Positions 53,318-63,475 are shown, counted from the first letter of the stretch. The stretch is 64,000 nucleotides of DNA from Teredinibacter sp. KSP-S5-2 (GCF_032773895.1 NZ_CP120416.1:2726001-2790000); one strand, 5' to 3'. A program made the numbers and translations. Notes: generated from the sequence alone by a model not told the origin.

Positions 53318-54697
53318 TTACCCCAAACGAAGCATACAAAGCGAACCGATAACAAATGCTCCGATAAGATTCAACACTAATCCAGCTCTTGCCATCTGCC
53401 GTGTTGTTACGTAACCACTACCATACACAATACTATTGGGTGGCGTTGCCACCGGCATCATGAATGCACAACTCGCACTCATGGCTGCAGGTACCATCAA
53501 CAGCATTCCGTCGATGTTTATTCCCATTGCTGTTGATGCCAGCACCGGCATGAGCAAAACTGTGCTTGCTGTATTGCTGGTCACTTCCGTTAAAAAAGTC
53601 ACGCCAAGGCATATACCGAAAATAATTAACCAAATAGGGAAAACAGCGAGATGACTAAGTTGATTGGCTATTTGCTCGCTTAACCCGGAGGCGCTAAAGG
53701 CTTTGGCTAAACAAATACCGCCACCAAATAGCAACAATACGCCCCAGGGAATTGTAGAGGCTACTTGCCAATTTAGTAATTTCTCGTTGCGCTCTTTTCC
53801 GCTGGGAATCACAAACATTGCGACCACCGCGAGCAGTGCCACAGAGCCATCGCTGGCAGAACGAAGATCCAACAGCGCACTCCAACCACCAAAAGGCTCC
53901 TTGCGGGTAATCCACAATAACGCTGTAACGGCAAACACAGTTAATACACGCTTCTCTTCTGCAGTCCAGTGCCCGACCTCCGGTACCCGATAACCGCCAT
54001 GTGTTTTTAAAGAACGGGTTAACCAAAAGCCTGCAGCGGGAAGCATAATAATGACAACCGGAACCGCCAAACTCATCCATTGGGAAAAGGTTATCGCCAC
54101 ACCAAATTGCTGTTCATAGACTTGCATAAAAATTAAATTTGGCGGTGTACCAATGGGTGTACCAATACCACCAATACTTGCCGCATAGGCAATCCCCAGC
54201 ATTAAAGGTACGGCCAGAGCTTTATCGTCATTGTGGTCTAGAATGGCAAGCGCAACAGGTAAAAGCATCAGCGATGTGGCCGTATTGGAAATCCACATAC
54301 TTAAAAATGCCGAAGCGACCATAAACCCAAAAACCAAACGACGACTGCTTTGTCCACCAAAAGCATGAATCATAAAAAAAGCCAACCGCCGGTGTGCCCC
54401 ACTCTTTTCCATAGCCTTTGATAAAATAAAACCACCCAGCATGAGCAGAACCAGAGGGTTACCATAAGCCTGACCAACTTGATCTTTCGTCAGAACCCCT
54501 GTTAATTGAAACACCGCAAGTGGCACAAGCGACGTGACCGGAATCGGCACAGGTTCAAACAACCACCAGGCAACACACAAACAGGCAACCCCTGCGGCAA
54601 TGCCGACTTCGTGCCCCCAGGGCAAACACAAATAATAAAAAAACAACCCCAGAACAGGGCCGGCATAGAGTGATACTGCTTGCAATCGACTATTCAT
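53318..54697 (-). CDS. DASS-family sodium:dicarboxylate/anion symporter
   Basis: 459 aa from the ATG at 54697 (AAGGG about 9 nt upstream; the frame continues to a GTG at 54706). About 11-12 membrane helices. The two repeated DASS signatures are present: SNTATSLMLLP and SNTASTVLLMP, each in a re-entrant loop, with GTPIGTPPN and PVATPPNSIVYG as substrate/Na+ sites. Imports dicarboxylates, citrate or sulfate with Na+; the substrate is undetermined. Confidence 0.9.
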   Translation of the reverse strand: MNSRLQAVSLYAGPVLGLFFYYLCLPWGHEVGIAAGVACLCVAWWLFEPVPIPVTSLVPLAVFQLTGVLTKDQVGQAYGNPLVLLMLGGFILSKAMEKSGAHRRLAFFMIHAFGGQSSRRLVFGFMVASAFLSMWISNTATSLMLLPVALAILDHNDDKALAVPLMLGIAYAASIGGIGTPIGTPPNLIFMQVYEQQFGVAITFSQWMSLAVPVVIIMLPAAGFWLTRSLKTHGGYRVPEVGHWTAEEKRVLTVFAVTALLWITRKEPFGGWSALLDLRSASDGSVALLAVVAMFVIPSGKERNEKLLNWQVASTIPWGVLLLFGGGICLAKAFSASGLSEQIANQLSHLAVFPIWLIIFGICLGVTFLTEVTSNTASTVLLMPVLASTAMGINIDGMLLMVPAAMSASCAFMMPVATPPNSIVYGSGYVTTRQMARAGLVLNLIGAFVIGSLCMLRLG

Positions 54698-54908
54698 ACT
54701 GATCACCCTTCGTAATCAATCAAGAACACTTTCAGCAAACAAAGTGAATAAAATTAGAGTTTATAACTAAATTATAGAATAGAGAAACCGGTATATATTT
54801 ACCGAAGAATATAAATTGTGTGACGAGATTAGATTTTTCGCGTCTATTCTTAGATGGTTACGTCGTATAAATGAATCATCTATACGTTGCAATTATATTC
54901 ATACACCG

Positions 54909-55601
54909 TTATGGAATAACCAGTTTAAAACAGCCTCCTCCGAGTTTACTTTCGTTATTCAATTGAATATACCCACAACGGTTACTTTGTTTATGAAATG
55001 ATGCAATTTTATCTGCAAAGAATAGCCCTAAATGAGTTTGTCCTTCATTCACCAAACTGTCATTTATTTGACCGGCCGGACGTCGCAGCATAGCATCAGG
55101 ATAACCTGGCCCATTATCTTCAACGGTCATCGCCAGCATTTCATCCTCGATCATTGCCGTAACTAAAATTGCCGATTTTGTATAACGCGCGCAATTAACA
55201 ATAACGTTGTGTAATACACTGCCAATTAAATCCTGATCGAAATACCAGCTCAAGGTATCATCACATTCTATATCGAGATTGATTCCCTTGGTTTCCAATA
55301 AGATATGATTTCTCGCAACTTGATCTTCAATTACATCAAAGACAAAATGCTCATCAATACGCACGGGCAGAAAATCATTTTGCATTCGATAAATGGTTAA
55401 CAACTGAATTAATTCACTATTAATTCTCGATGCCTCATAATGCAACGTACTGAACCGATGTGCCTGAGCGGGAGACGTGGGAGGCGTCTCTTCTATCACT
55501 CCCTCCAGAGAAGCTAATAACATCCCTACCGAATTTTTCATATCATGGACACTGGATGCAAGCACCATAGAAAAATCTATATCGTCGTTTTTATCGGTCA
55601 T
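54909..55601 (-). CDS. Sensor histidine kinase, short cytoplasmic type
   Basis: 230 aa without membrane helix or sensor domain. An H-box-like SSVHDMKNSVGML (His19) is followed by dimer helices and an HATPase domain with N box HNVIVNCARY and G box VEDNGPGYP. The ATP domain ends early. It follows the response regulator gene by 36 bp on the same strand and would partner with it. Confidence 0.82.
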   Translation of the reverse strand: MTDKNDDIDFSMVLASSVHDMKNSVGMLLASLEGVIEETPPTSPAQAHRFSTLHYEASRINSELIQLLTIYRMQNDFLPVRIDEHFVFDVIEDQVARNHILLETKGINLDIECDDTLSWYFDQDLIGSVLHNVIVNCARYTKSAILVTAMIEDEMLAMTVEDNGPGYPDAMLRRPAGQINDSLVNEGQTHLGLFFADKIASFHKQSNRCGYIQLNNESKLGGGCFKLVIP

Positions 55602-55637
55602 TGTTACATTCCAACAGTTTTTTCATTTTCAGTAAGG

Positions 55638-57251
55638 TTATGCCGCTATGGCCATTCGCCGTAACTGGCAGTAACGACTGTACTGGGGGTGATCTGGATC
55701 GATCAAACTCGCCACCAAATCCAATGACGATTGGCAATGATTCACCACTTTATCGTCAGCCTGGCCGGATTTGAGTTTACCTATTAAGGTTTGCGCAATA
55801 TTTAATTGAATACCGACATGTTTTGGAAAAAGCTCCCGAACCCGTTCAAAGCACGCCAGAGCGGCATCGAACTCACCATGTTTGTACAAGTCGATCCCTT
55901 CCCTGTTCACTTCGGCAATCATCTCTCGGTTCGCGTCGCTTACCGGTTCGGTCAGGAACTCATCCAGTTTTTGTAAGGCATCCTGGTCGTGCATATATTT
56001 GACCTTTAACTCATCCAGGCGCGCATTTGCTTCTTTGTTTTTTTCCAGGGCTAATAAAATCGAAACGTGGTCGAGGTCTAAGTCAATATCCAGAGCATCC
56101 AGATCCATCACCATATTGGCCTCTTCCAGAAAATGCTCTGCCATTTCAGCATTGCCATCAATGGCATGAATACGACCTGACAACAGCTTACATTGAGCTT
56201 GCCTGTTTGCATCCAGTTCATATCGATCTCGCGCCGCATCGAGATACTCCAGCGCTTCAGCAATTGAAACGCCAGCCACATTCAGTTTCTGCTCTATGGT
56301 GGATGAAACCAGGCGTGCAAAATCAATACTGTCTTCAGCTTTGCCATGGCAGGACAACTCACCCAAACGCACCGTCTTACGTAACGCACTGATGGCCGTG
56401 TCAAAATCTTTATTCAGTAACGCGACATCGGAAAGACGCTTCTGCCGCAATATCGACATGGGGGATATATCGACCGCCCGTTGTACCGTACTCTGTACAT
56501 GCAGACGCTCGCCTTTCTGCTCCCAGTTTTCTGCCAGTACATCATAGGCAGGCAGGAACAGAGGGTTATCTTCCACAATGCGTTCAAGCCAGGTTTCGGC
56601 TAAATCCAGATCCCCTTTTAACTGTTTTACTCTGGCCAAACCCAATCTGGCCCAATCGACCTGACGCACTTCCAGCGCACGAGTATATAAACGCTCTGCT
56701 TTGTCCAACTGACCTTCACGGATAAAAAGCTCGCCCAGCATTTTTTGTGCGTAAAGAGAGTATCGGTCCTCCGCCAGGGACATTTCTGTCAACCTATCCA
56801 TTGCGCCATAGACATTACTCTGTTCAAGGGCCTGGTATACGGGTTTCATCACCCGCTTTAACCGCAATAACCGATCCATACGCTGTTGCAGCGACCGGGC
56901 AGTAATGGGCTTCATCAAATAATCGTCTGGCTCGCAGTCATAAGCGGACATCACAATATTCCGTGCCGCCTCTGCAGAAACCATAATAAAGATGCTTTCC
57001 TTACCCAACAGACTGCGATGACGAAGCTCCTCCAGTACATGCTGGCCGTTCCTGCCCTGTCCGAGGTTGTAGTCACAAAGAATCACGTCGTAAGGTTTTT
57101 CCTGGCAAAGCGATATGGCATCTTCACCACTCGAGGCCATATCCACCTTGGTCACCCCCAGGCTTTGTAGCAAACCGTTGACAATACTGCGAAAGCTACT
57201 GAAGTCGTCAGCAACCAGTACGGACAAATCTTTGTAATTTAACTCGGCCAT
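55638..57251 (-). CDS. Response regulator with TPR domain
   Basis: 537 aa. An N-terminal receiver domain has the acid pair VLVADDF, phosphoacceptor Asp60 in VILCDYNLG and the Lys in YLMKPIT. The rest is a TPR array (~140-530; LGELFIREGQLDKAERLYTRALEV and later repeats), with no DNA-binding domain, so output is by protein contact. Likely partner: the kinase downstream. Related receiver-TPR proteins occur in Pseudomonas-type bacteria. Confidence 0.88.
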   Translation of the reverse strand: MAELNYKDLSVLVADDFSSFRSIVNGLLQSLGVTKVDMASSGEDAISLCQEKPYDVILCDYNLGQGRNGQHVLEELRHRSLLGKESIFIMVSAEAARNIVMSAYDCEPDDYLMKPITARSLQQRMDRLLRLKRVMKPVYQALEQSNVYGAMDRLTEMSLAEDRYSLYAQKMLGELFIREGQLDKAERLYTRALEVRQVDWARLGLARVKQLKGDLDLAETWLERIVEDNPLFLPAYDVLAENWEQKGERLHVQSTVQRAVDISPMSILRQKRLSDVALLNKDFDTAISALRKTVRLGELSCHGKAEDSIDFARLVSSTIEQKLNVAGVSIAEALEYLDAARDRYELDANRQAQCKLLSGRIHAIDGNAEMAEHFLEEANMVMDLDALDIDLDLDHVSILLALEKNKEANARLDELKVKYMHDQDALQKLDEFLTEPVSDANREMIAEVNREGIDLYKHGEFDAALACFERVRELFPKHVGIQLNIAQTLIGKLKSGQADDKVVNHCQSSLDLVASLIDPDHPQYSRYCQLRRMAIAA

Positions 57252-57361
57252 TCACCGTCCTAATACGCCTCGTTAGGCACCAATTTAAAGTGTAGTTGAT
57301 TGTGACCGGGTGGGGACAAAGCTAAAATGCACACCCTCGAACCATCCAAAGTGATATTGAT

Positions 57362-58102
57362 GTGGATAAAACAAGCAATAACAAAGACGATATTTACGCC
57401 CACCCCCTGGCAGAAGTGAGTGGCTTTGCGTTTGACCAAAAAGTAGTCGACGTATTTCCGGACATGATCAAGCGCTCCGTACCCGGCTATTCTACGATTA
57501 TTCATATGATCGGCCAGTTGGCTGAAAAATACGCACAGGCAAACAGCCACTGCTACGATCTGGGTGCCTCTCTCGGGGCCGCAACGCTCGCCATGCGCCA
57601 TAGGATTCGCGCGGCCAATTGCCGCATCGTATCGGTGGATAACTCGCAACAAATGATAAATCGCTGCCAGCAGGTAATTGATGCCGATAGCAGTGAGTTA
57701 CCAGTCACCCTTTTGTGTGACGACATCAATAATGTGAACATCGAAAATGCCTCGGTCGTTATCCTGAATTTCACCCTGCAATTTATTCCTATAGAACAGC
57801 GGGAAACTCTGCTCACAAATATTTACCAAGGCATGGTTCCGGGTGGCGTGCTGGTACTGTCCGAAAAGCTGTATTTCGAAGATCAGCACCACAATGAATT
57901 GATGACAGAGTTACATCATTATTTTAAGAAAACCAACGGTTACAGTGATTTGGAAATTGCGCAAAAACGCCAGTCCTTAGAGAATGTGCTTATCCCGGAA
58001 ACAGTGGCCACACATAAACAACGGCTGATCAACGCCGGTTTTAATAACGTTGACCTGTGGTTTCAATGCTTTAACTTCGCCTCCCTGCTCGCATTTAAAT
58101 AA
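57362..58102 (+). CDS. cmoA: Carboxy-S-adenosyl-L-methionine synthase
   Basis: 246 aa. Makes carboxy-SAM from SAM and prephenate for tRNA wobble uridine modification. [23 protein letters not shown] and [15 protein letters not shown] match CmoA closely (Ala replaces the common Cys in DLGCSLG), as does FCLQFIP-like LNFTLQFIP. Starts with GTG at 57362. Followed 7 bp later by cmoB. Confidence 0.95.
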   Translation: MDKTSNNKDDIYAHPLAEVSGFAFDQKVVDVFPDMIKRSVPGYSTIIHMIGQLAEKYAQANSHCYDLGASLGAATLAMRHRIRAANCRIVSVDNSQQMINRCQQVIDADSSELPVTLLCDDINNVNIENASVVILNFTLQFIPIEQRETLLTNIYQGMVPGGVLVLSEKLYFEDQHHNELMTELHHYFKKTNGYSDLEIAQKRQSLENVLIPETVATHKQRLINAGFNNVDLWFQCFNFASLLAFK

Positions 58103-58109
58103 AACACTC

Positions 58110-59084
58110 ATGATAGATTACCAACCTTTTATCGATAGTATTACGCCTTCCCGACTACGCCGTTGGGCCGAGCTTCTGCCCGAACAGATTGCCCAGGGCT
58201 TATCCACCCAGCGTTACGGCGACTTACCCGACTGGCTGGCCGCAATGGATGCCATGCCAAAGGTCAGCCCCTCGGTGTTTGAAATCGGTGACAGCATACG
58301 ACTGGGTAGCAAGGATGACATTACGGATGAACAACGGGAACAGTTAGTCACAGCCTTAAAGGCGCTTATTCCATGGCGAAAAGGCCCCTATCATTTCTTC
58401 GATACATTTATCGATACCGAATGGCGTTCAGACTGGAAATGGGATCGCCTAATTCCGCACATATCAGACTTAACCGGCAAACAGGTTTTGGATGTAGGTT
58501 GCGGCAACGGCTACCACTGCTGGCGAATGCACGACGCTGGCGCCGCCCGAGTGATTGGCATCGACCCTTCTCCCCGGTTTGTTGTCCAATTCCACATGCT
58601 AAAGCAATATCTGGATGCAGGCACACCCGTTGATTTACTCCCGGTTGGCATCGAAGCCTTGCCGGAAAAACTGGAAGCCTTCGACACCACATTCAGCATG
58701 GGAGTACTTTATCATCGCCGATCGCCCATGGATCATTTACGAGAACTCAAAGATACGCTGAAACCCGGTGGCGAACTGGTATTGGAAACGCTAATCGTCG
58801 ATGGCCCTAACGGAACAGTATTAGTGCCAGAAGGCCGCTATGCCATGATGAACAACGTGTGGTTTTTACCCAGCGCGGACACCTTGGTTTCCTGGTTAAC
58901 AAAGTGTGGATTCAAGAACTCACGCTGTGTGGACATCAATACCACTAGCCTGCAAGAACAACGGGTAACAGACTGGATGCAATTCCAATCGTTGGAAAAC
59001 TTTCTCGATCCAGAAGATATGAGTTTGACGGCGGAAGGACACCCGGCACCAAAGCGGGGTATATTTATTGCGACCAAGCCATAG
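58110..59084 (+). CDS. cmoB: tRNA U34 carboxymethyltransferase
   Basis: 324 aa from the ATG at 58110; the longer frame overlaps cmoA. Transfers the carboxymethyl group of carboxy-SAM to ho5U34 of tRNA, giving cmo5U. Motifs: RKGPYHFF, WRSDWKWDR, VLDVGCGNGYHCWRM and SMGVLYHRRSP. Length equals E. coli CmoB within a residue or two. Confidence 0.96.
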   Translation: MIDYQPFIDSITPSRLRRWAELLPEQIAQGLSTQRYGDLPDWLAAMDAMPKVSPSVFEIGDSIRLGSKDDITDEQREQLVTALKALIPWRKGPYHFFDTFIDTEWRSDWKWDRLIPHISDLTGKQVLDVGCGNGYHCWRMHDAGAARVIGIDPSPRFVVQFHMLKQYLDAGTPVDLLPVGIEALPEKLEAFDTTFSMGVLYHRRSPMDHLRELKDTLKPGGELVLETLIVDGPNGTVLVPEGRYAMMNNVWFLPSADTLVSWLTKCGFKNSRCVDINTTSLQEQRVTDWMQFQSLENFLDPEDMSLTAEGHPAPKRGIFIATKP

Positions 59085-59144
59085 TATTTATGGCTTAGCC
59101 GAAGTCTTGGTCATAGAGGAGTGCGTCTCCGCACCCTCTCTAGC

Positions 59145-59552
59145 TTACATAAATAAGATACTGCCCCACACCCATGCCCACAGTACAAGGCTCAAAAACA
59201 CAGCCGCAGAACCCATATCTTTTGCCCGTCCGGCAAGCTCATGTTTTTCGTAACCAATACGGTCGACCACCGCTTCAATTCCAGTATTCAGAATCTCCAC
59301 AATAAGGACAATAATAATGGTCGCGACCATAGCGATACGTTCGTGCTTGGTAACGGGAAGAAAAAAAGCCGCCGGAACAAGAAACAGGGAAAAAAACAGC
59401 TCAAGGCGGAAGGCTTCTTCGTAGCGATACGCAGCGATAAATCCTTTAGATGAATAATAAGCGGCTTTTCGAAAACGCGTGAAGCCCTTATGGTTTGGTA
59501 TGGCGCTATCCTGTTGTAACTCTTCCTTCTCGGGTGAAAGCTGTTCGGACAT
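59145..59552 (-). CDS. dgkA: Diacylglycerol kinase
   Basis: 135 aa. Integral membrane kinase recycling diacylglycerol to phosphatidic acid. RYEEAFRLELFFSLFLVPAAFFL, the signature EILNTGIEAVVDRIG and ELAGRAKDMGSAAVFLSL are diagnostic. It has an N-terminal cytoplasmic extension of about 15-20 residues relative to E. coli. Its ATG overlaps the flavodoxin stop (TAATG). Confidence 0.95.
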   Translation of the reverse strand: MSEQLSPEKEELQQDSAIPNHKGFTRFRKAAYYSSKGFIAAYRYEEAFRLELFFSLFLVPAAFFLPVTKHERIAMVATIIIVLIVEILNTGIEAVVDRIGYEKHELAGRAKDMGSAAVFLSLVLWAWVWGSILFM

Positions 59553-60097
59553 TAGTCATCAATCTCTTCAGGTTCTATTGGTATACCAAATTCTTTGGCG
59601 ATTTGTTTACACCACGTATTTAAGCGGGAGGCCGTAAGTTCAGACTGTTGATCTTCATCGATTGCCAAGCCGACAAATACATTTTCATTTTCCATATAGG
59701 CTTTGGAGGCATCGAATTCATATCCTTCCGCCGACCATCGCCCAACAATATTTGCACCGTTCTGCACAATAACTTCGTGCAACATCCCCATGGCATCTAA
59801 AAAGAAATCTCCGTAACCAAACTGATCTCCCAAACCGTATAACGCCACGGTTTTACCACTGAAATCGATTTCGTTCAGGTCATCCCAAAACTCTTCCCAG
59901 TCAGACTGTATCTGGCCAAAATCCCAAGTGGGAATACCGAGAATAAGTCGGTCGTATTGTGCAAAATCCATTTGAGTTGCGTCCGCGATATCCTTCACAT
60001 CCAAGACATCTTCTCCAAAACGCTCCTGAATACGGTGCGCCACACTTTCAGTGTTTCCCTCATCACTACCGAAAAATAGGCCTATCTCTGCCACCAC
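59552..60097 (-). CDS. Flavodoxin, long-chain (FldA type)
   Basis: 181 aa FMN electron carrier. FMN phosphate loop FFGSDEGNTESVAHRI, 50s-loop GIPTWDFGQIQSDWEEF and 90s-loop YGLGDQFGYGDFFLDA are all present; the ~20-residue insert of long-chain flavodoxins is there. Acidic, as expected. Coupled to dgkA. A flavodoxin could donate electrons to flavin enzymes in the cell; which ones is not evident. Confidence 0.93.
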   Translation of the reverse strand: MVAEIGLFFGSDEGNTESVAHRIQERFGEDVLDVKDIADATQMDFAQYDRLILGIPTWDFGQIQSDWEEFWDDLNEIDFSGKTVALYGLGDQFGYGDFFLDAMGMLHEVIVQNGANIVGRWSAEGYEFDASKAYMENENVFVGLAIDEDQQSELTASRLNTWCKQIAKEFGIPIEPEEIDD

Positions 60098-60434
60098 AAC
60101 CTCGCTTAATCTATTTTTTAACGACGTACTTAAACTTACTACGTACGCCTACCAAAACCGGGCCGCATTGTCTCAATATCTTGCCGGAAATTCTATGAGA
60201 GAAGGCAAACCATCGCCGACTAAATATGGAATTCGGCTAAAAACTACCTGTCGTGGCGTCAAATTCTTGCCGGCGTTTTTTCAACTCATTTCCAGACACA
60301 GCTAACTTATTGTTTTGTATCGCTTTTTAATAACCATATTATTTGGCACAGTTTTAGCTATAGGCATGATAAAGGTGTGAACTAGATCAAAAAACGGTCA
60401 TCACTCAAGCGATAGAACAAACGGGTTAGCAATT
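60098..60434. promoter_or_regulatory. Intergenic region with sigma54-like -24/-12 element
   Basis: Between divergent flavodoxin and diguanylate cyclase genes. TTGGCAC at 60343-60349 with GG (60345-60346) and GC (60357-60358) spaced exactly 10 bp apart resembles a sigma54 promoter, although the -12 half reads TAGCT rather than TTGCA. Otherwise nothing clear. Confidence 0.4.
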
Positions 60435-61373
60435 ATGGTTACTTTAGCCTCATCACGTAATGAAGCCGATATTAAACGAATGCAAGAACATCGTGTGAAC
60501 GGCTTCCCCGGAGAAAATGAACTAAAGGACCTGCAATTCAAACTGGCCAATAACCTGCAAAGCACGCTGGATATCCAAACCGCACTGGAACTCTTTTTTA
60601 ACAACATTCAGGATGCGGTAAAGGTTTCAGGATTAACGTATTTGCATCCCACAGAAGACCTGGAGGTTTGTCTCGGTCGCCAGTGCCAACACCAGGCGCA
60701 ATATAAAATTGCCTCGTCAAAATCCCAATTGGGCACAATTCTTTTCACCCGGGGCAAACGTTTCCTCGAAGGTGAACTCGCCCTATTGGAAATGTTTATC
60801 AGCGTTCTGTTTTATCCGTTGCGTAATGCCCTTCTCTATCGCGAAGCGTTGGAAAATTCCATGCGCGATACGCTTACCGGTATCGGCAATCGCGCAGCAA
60901 TGGAACTGAGTTACGCACGAGAAATAAAACTGGCCCATCGTCATGAACAACCGTTGTCACTGTTATTAATTGATATTGATCACTTTAAACAAATTAACGA
61001 TAACCTGGGTCATACCAACGGCGACAAAGTACTCAAACATGTTGTGCATTGCATACGTGAAAGCTTGAGGGAAACGGATCAGATTTTCCGTTTTGGCGGT
61101 GAAGAATTTGTTGTGCTCCTACATGGAACGGATCAGGAATCCGGTCGTCTGACCGCAGAACGCATTCGAATGAAAGTTGCCATGACGCCCATTTTTATTC
61201 GGGATGAAGAACAGTTCTGTTCCATCAGTTTAGGCATCAGTCAGCTACTTCAAACAGACACAACCGACAGTTTATTTGAACGTGCAGATAAAGCGCTATA
61301 CCAGGCAAAACGCACAGGCAGAAATAAAGTGGTTACTGCAAGCCTGACTCAGCAAGAGTCATCTGCAAGCTAA
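60435..61373 (+). CDS. Diguanylate cyclase (GGDEF domain)
   Basis: 312 aa. A short N-terminal GAF-like sensor (~35-140, LQSTLDIQTALELFFNNIQDAVKVSG) precedes a GGDEF domain with active site FRFGGEEF; the inhibitory RxxD site (RETD) lies 5 residues upstream, so product feedback is expected. DTLTGIGNRAAM is the usual entry to the domain. Makes cyclic di-GMP. A strong terminator follows. Confidence 0.93.
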   Translation: MVTLASSRNEADIKRMQEHRVNGFPGENELKDLQFKLANNLQSTLDIQTALELFFNNIQDAVKVSGLTYLHPTEDLEVCLGRQCQHQAQYKIASSKSQLGTILFTRGKRFLEGELALLEMFISVLFYPLRNALLYREALENSMRDTLTGIGNRAAMELSYAREIKLAHRHEQPLSLLLIDIDHFKQINDNLGHTNGDKVLKHVVHCIRESLRETDQIFRFGGEEFVVLLHGTDQESGRLTAERIRMKVAMTPIFIRDEEQFCSISLGISQLLQTDTTDSLFERADKALYQAKRTGRNKVVTASLTQQESSAS

Positions 61374-61435
61374 AGTTTCAAAGCGATGGAGTTGTGAGAG
61401 TTTTGGTAGGGCTCTCATTCAGGGAAGGTTTTTTG

Positions 61436-61466
61436 GCCACTTGCTAGCAAGTGGCTTTTCTTTTTC
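61436..61466 (+). terminator. Rho-independent terminator after diguanylate cyclase
   Basis: A perfect 20-nt palindrome, GCCACTTGCTAGCAAGTGGC (61436-61455), followed by TTTTCTTTTTC. Flanked on the left by TTTTTTG, so it could also serve the convergent oxidoreductase gene. Confidence 0.85.
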
Positions 61467-61485
61467 TACGCAGTAACACAACATC

Positions 61486-62460
61486 TCAATCTAGGGTGAT
61501 GACCACTTTTCCCACGTGCTTTGCTTTACCAAAATGCTCTATTGCCTTGATCGCATCGTCAAATGGATATGGGCCATCTATTACGGGCTTTAGTTTTTCT
61601 GCGTCAAACAAGTCCCCAACTAATCTCATATTCTTGTTCGGGATAAGTTTTAAAATATGCACATGTTTGCGACAAAAAAAACGAATAAAAAATGAAGCGC
61701 AGATCAATATCAACATACATGATAGGGAGCCACCGACAACAACATATTTACCATTAGGTTTAAGCGCACGAATGGCACTAAACACAGAACAGCTCATTTT
61801 GTTATCGAGAATTAAATCGTATTCTTTTCCCTGCTGGATAAAACTTTGCGTTTGGTAATCCAGCATATGATCGAAACCGATTGATGCCATAACCGGAAAT
61901 TTGTCTTCACTATCCACACCGGTAATGGCTTTTACCCCAATGGCTTTGGCAATTTGAACACCAATTGTTCCCACTCCACCGCCAGCGCCGTTAATCAACA
62001 CCTCTTGACCAGGCTGCACACCGCCAACATCCCGTAAACCCTGAGCGGCAAGCATTGATACATGAGGCATAGCCGCGGCCTGCTCGTAGGACATGTTATT
62101 TGGTATGGGCGTTAAAGAAGTTTCAGGAACGGCAACGAATTCTGCAAATCCACCAAAATTGTCTTCAGAGAGATCACCATAAACACGATCACCAAGATTA
62201 AAGTGAGTCACACGGCTGCCCATATTCACCACTTCACCAGCGATATCCACACCGGGAATTGTCACTTTTTTGGGTTTGAACAAACCAATAAGTAAACGAA
62301 TGATGAAAGGTTTACCTGTGAGTAAACTCCAGTCCCAATCATTTACCGATGTGGCTTTAACTTTAACCAACACCTCATTGTCTTTCAGGTTTGGTGTTTC
62401 CACTTCTTTTATTGTTAAATCATCCGCTGATCCGTACTTGCTCATTACAACAGCTTTCAC
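61486..62460 (-). CDS. MDR-family NAD(P)-dependent oxidoreductase
   Basis: 324 aa, zinc-independent quinone oxidoreductase-like. KAVVMSKYGSADDL at the start; GROES-like fold with VPGVDIAGEV; NAD(P) motif NGAGGGVGTIGVQIAKA. The usual catalytic zinc residues are absent. Start moved from TTG at 62472 to GTG at 62460, which has GGGGGA 4 nt upstream and gives the typical M-K-A-V-V start. Substrate unknown. An internal hydrophobic stretch CMLILICASFFIRFF is unusual. Confidence 0.85.
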   Translation of the reverse strand: MKAVVMSKYGSADDLTIKEVETPNLKDNEVLVKVKATSVNDWDWSLLTGKPFIIRLLIGLFKPKKVTIPGVDIAGEVVNMGSRVTHFNLGDRVYGDLSEDNFGGFAEFVAVPETSLTPIPNNMSYEQAAAMPHVSMLAAQGLRDVGGVQPGQEVLINGAGGGVGTIGVQIAKAIGVKAITGVDSEDKFPVMASIGFDHMLDYQTQSFIQQGKEYDLILDNKMSCSVFSAIRALKPNGKYVVVGGSLSCMLILICASFFIRFFCRKHVHILKLIPNKNMRLVGDLFDAEKLKPVIDGPYPFDDAIKAIEHFGKAKHVGKVVITLD

Positions 62461-62548
62461 TGTTTCCCCCAATTTGGTCAGATTTAGATCGTAATTACAA
62501 ATAAACCCTCACAAAACATAATAGTCAATCTGCAGTCAGTGTGACGGA

Positions 62549-63475
62549 TTATTCCTCATCATCGGTATCTATATCACTTTCACCACCAAGAGCCGCAACC
62601 AGATCCCGAAGTAAGCCGGAAACCTCTGGAGCCATAATGGAAAAATCCAGATCAAACTGATCTGCTGCGCTGTCGACAGTAACGTCATCAGCTTTATCCT
62701 GAATAATATCCGTGAACTTTAATCGTTTTATTGCCAGTTGCTCATCGACAACACACTCGATTCCACCTTCCCAGGCCAGGGCCAGCTTACTGACCTGCAT
62801 ACCGGTTTTTAGATGGCTGACAATTTCTTCCGCAACCAAATCCTGGTTTTTACAGCGGATGATACCGGAGTCTTCACCCAGACCACGCAACTCACATTCC
62901 ATACCAAATTCAAAGTGCTCCGGCTCATGGGACTGGGTTAACCATTCGGTCATCACCTGACGAGGTAAGTTTTTGGAAGCCAGCGGGAGAACCGATAAAC
63001 GCCCCAAGCATTCCCTTAGACAGCTCATTAACTCTTCAGAACGCTTGGCGGAAGCGGCATCAATCACGAGTAAGCCTTCCTTGGGTGCAATATAGGCAAA
63101 CTGCAACGACGACCGAGTAAACGCTTTAGGCAACAAAGTGAAAGTCGCCTCATCACGCATATCGCGCTTTTCCTTGCCCCCTACCTTCCGACCTTCATCC
63201 CGCTCTATTTGCTCTACCTGCTCTTCGACATACTCCTTAACCACCGCCGAGGGCAATACCCTCTCCTGACGTTTGGCACACACCATAATGTAGCCATTAC
63301 ACACGTGAACCAACAGATTACCATTACGTCCCAGGGGCGACACCCAGCCATAACTAAAGAGCTCCTGGCCAAAACATGGAGAAAATGGTTTTTTCTCCAA
63401 AAGCTCCTGAAGCTCTTCGGGTGAATATTTGAAGGGTTGAGTAAAACGGAAAACTTGGAGATTTTTAAACCACAT
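62549..63475 (-). CDS. rdgC: Recombination-associated protein RdgC
   Basis: 308 aa. DNA-binding ring protein that limits RecA action. MWFKNLQVFRF, FSPCFGQELFSYGWVSPLG and the KREKRDMRDE-like KEKRDMRDEATFTLLPKAF segment are diagnostic. The C-terminus adds an acidic tail (ESDIDTDDEE). Confidence 0.95.
   Translation of the reverse strand: MWFKNLQVFRFTQPFKYSPEELQELLEKKPFSPCFGQELFSYGWVSPLGRNGNLLVHVCNGYIMVCAKRQERVLPSAVVKEYVEEQVEQIERDEGRKVGGKEKRDMRDEATFTLLPKAFTRSSLQFAYIAPKEGLLVIDAASAKRSEELMSCLRECLGRLSVLPLASKNLPRQVMTEWLTQSHEPEHFEFGMECELRGLGEDSGIIRCKNQDLVAEEIVSHLKTGMQVSKLALAWEGGIECVVDEQLAIKRLKFTDIIQDKADDVTVDSAADQFDLDFSIMAPEVSGLLRDLVAALGGESDIDTDDEE

Noticed and set aside
59072-59096. AAGCCATA/TATGGCTT stem at the cmoB end as terminator
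   Set aside because: The stem includes the cmoB stop codon and lacks a T-run; position is suggestive but not enough.
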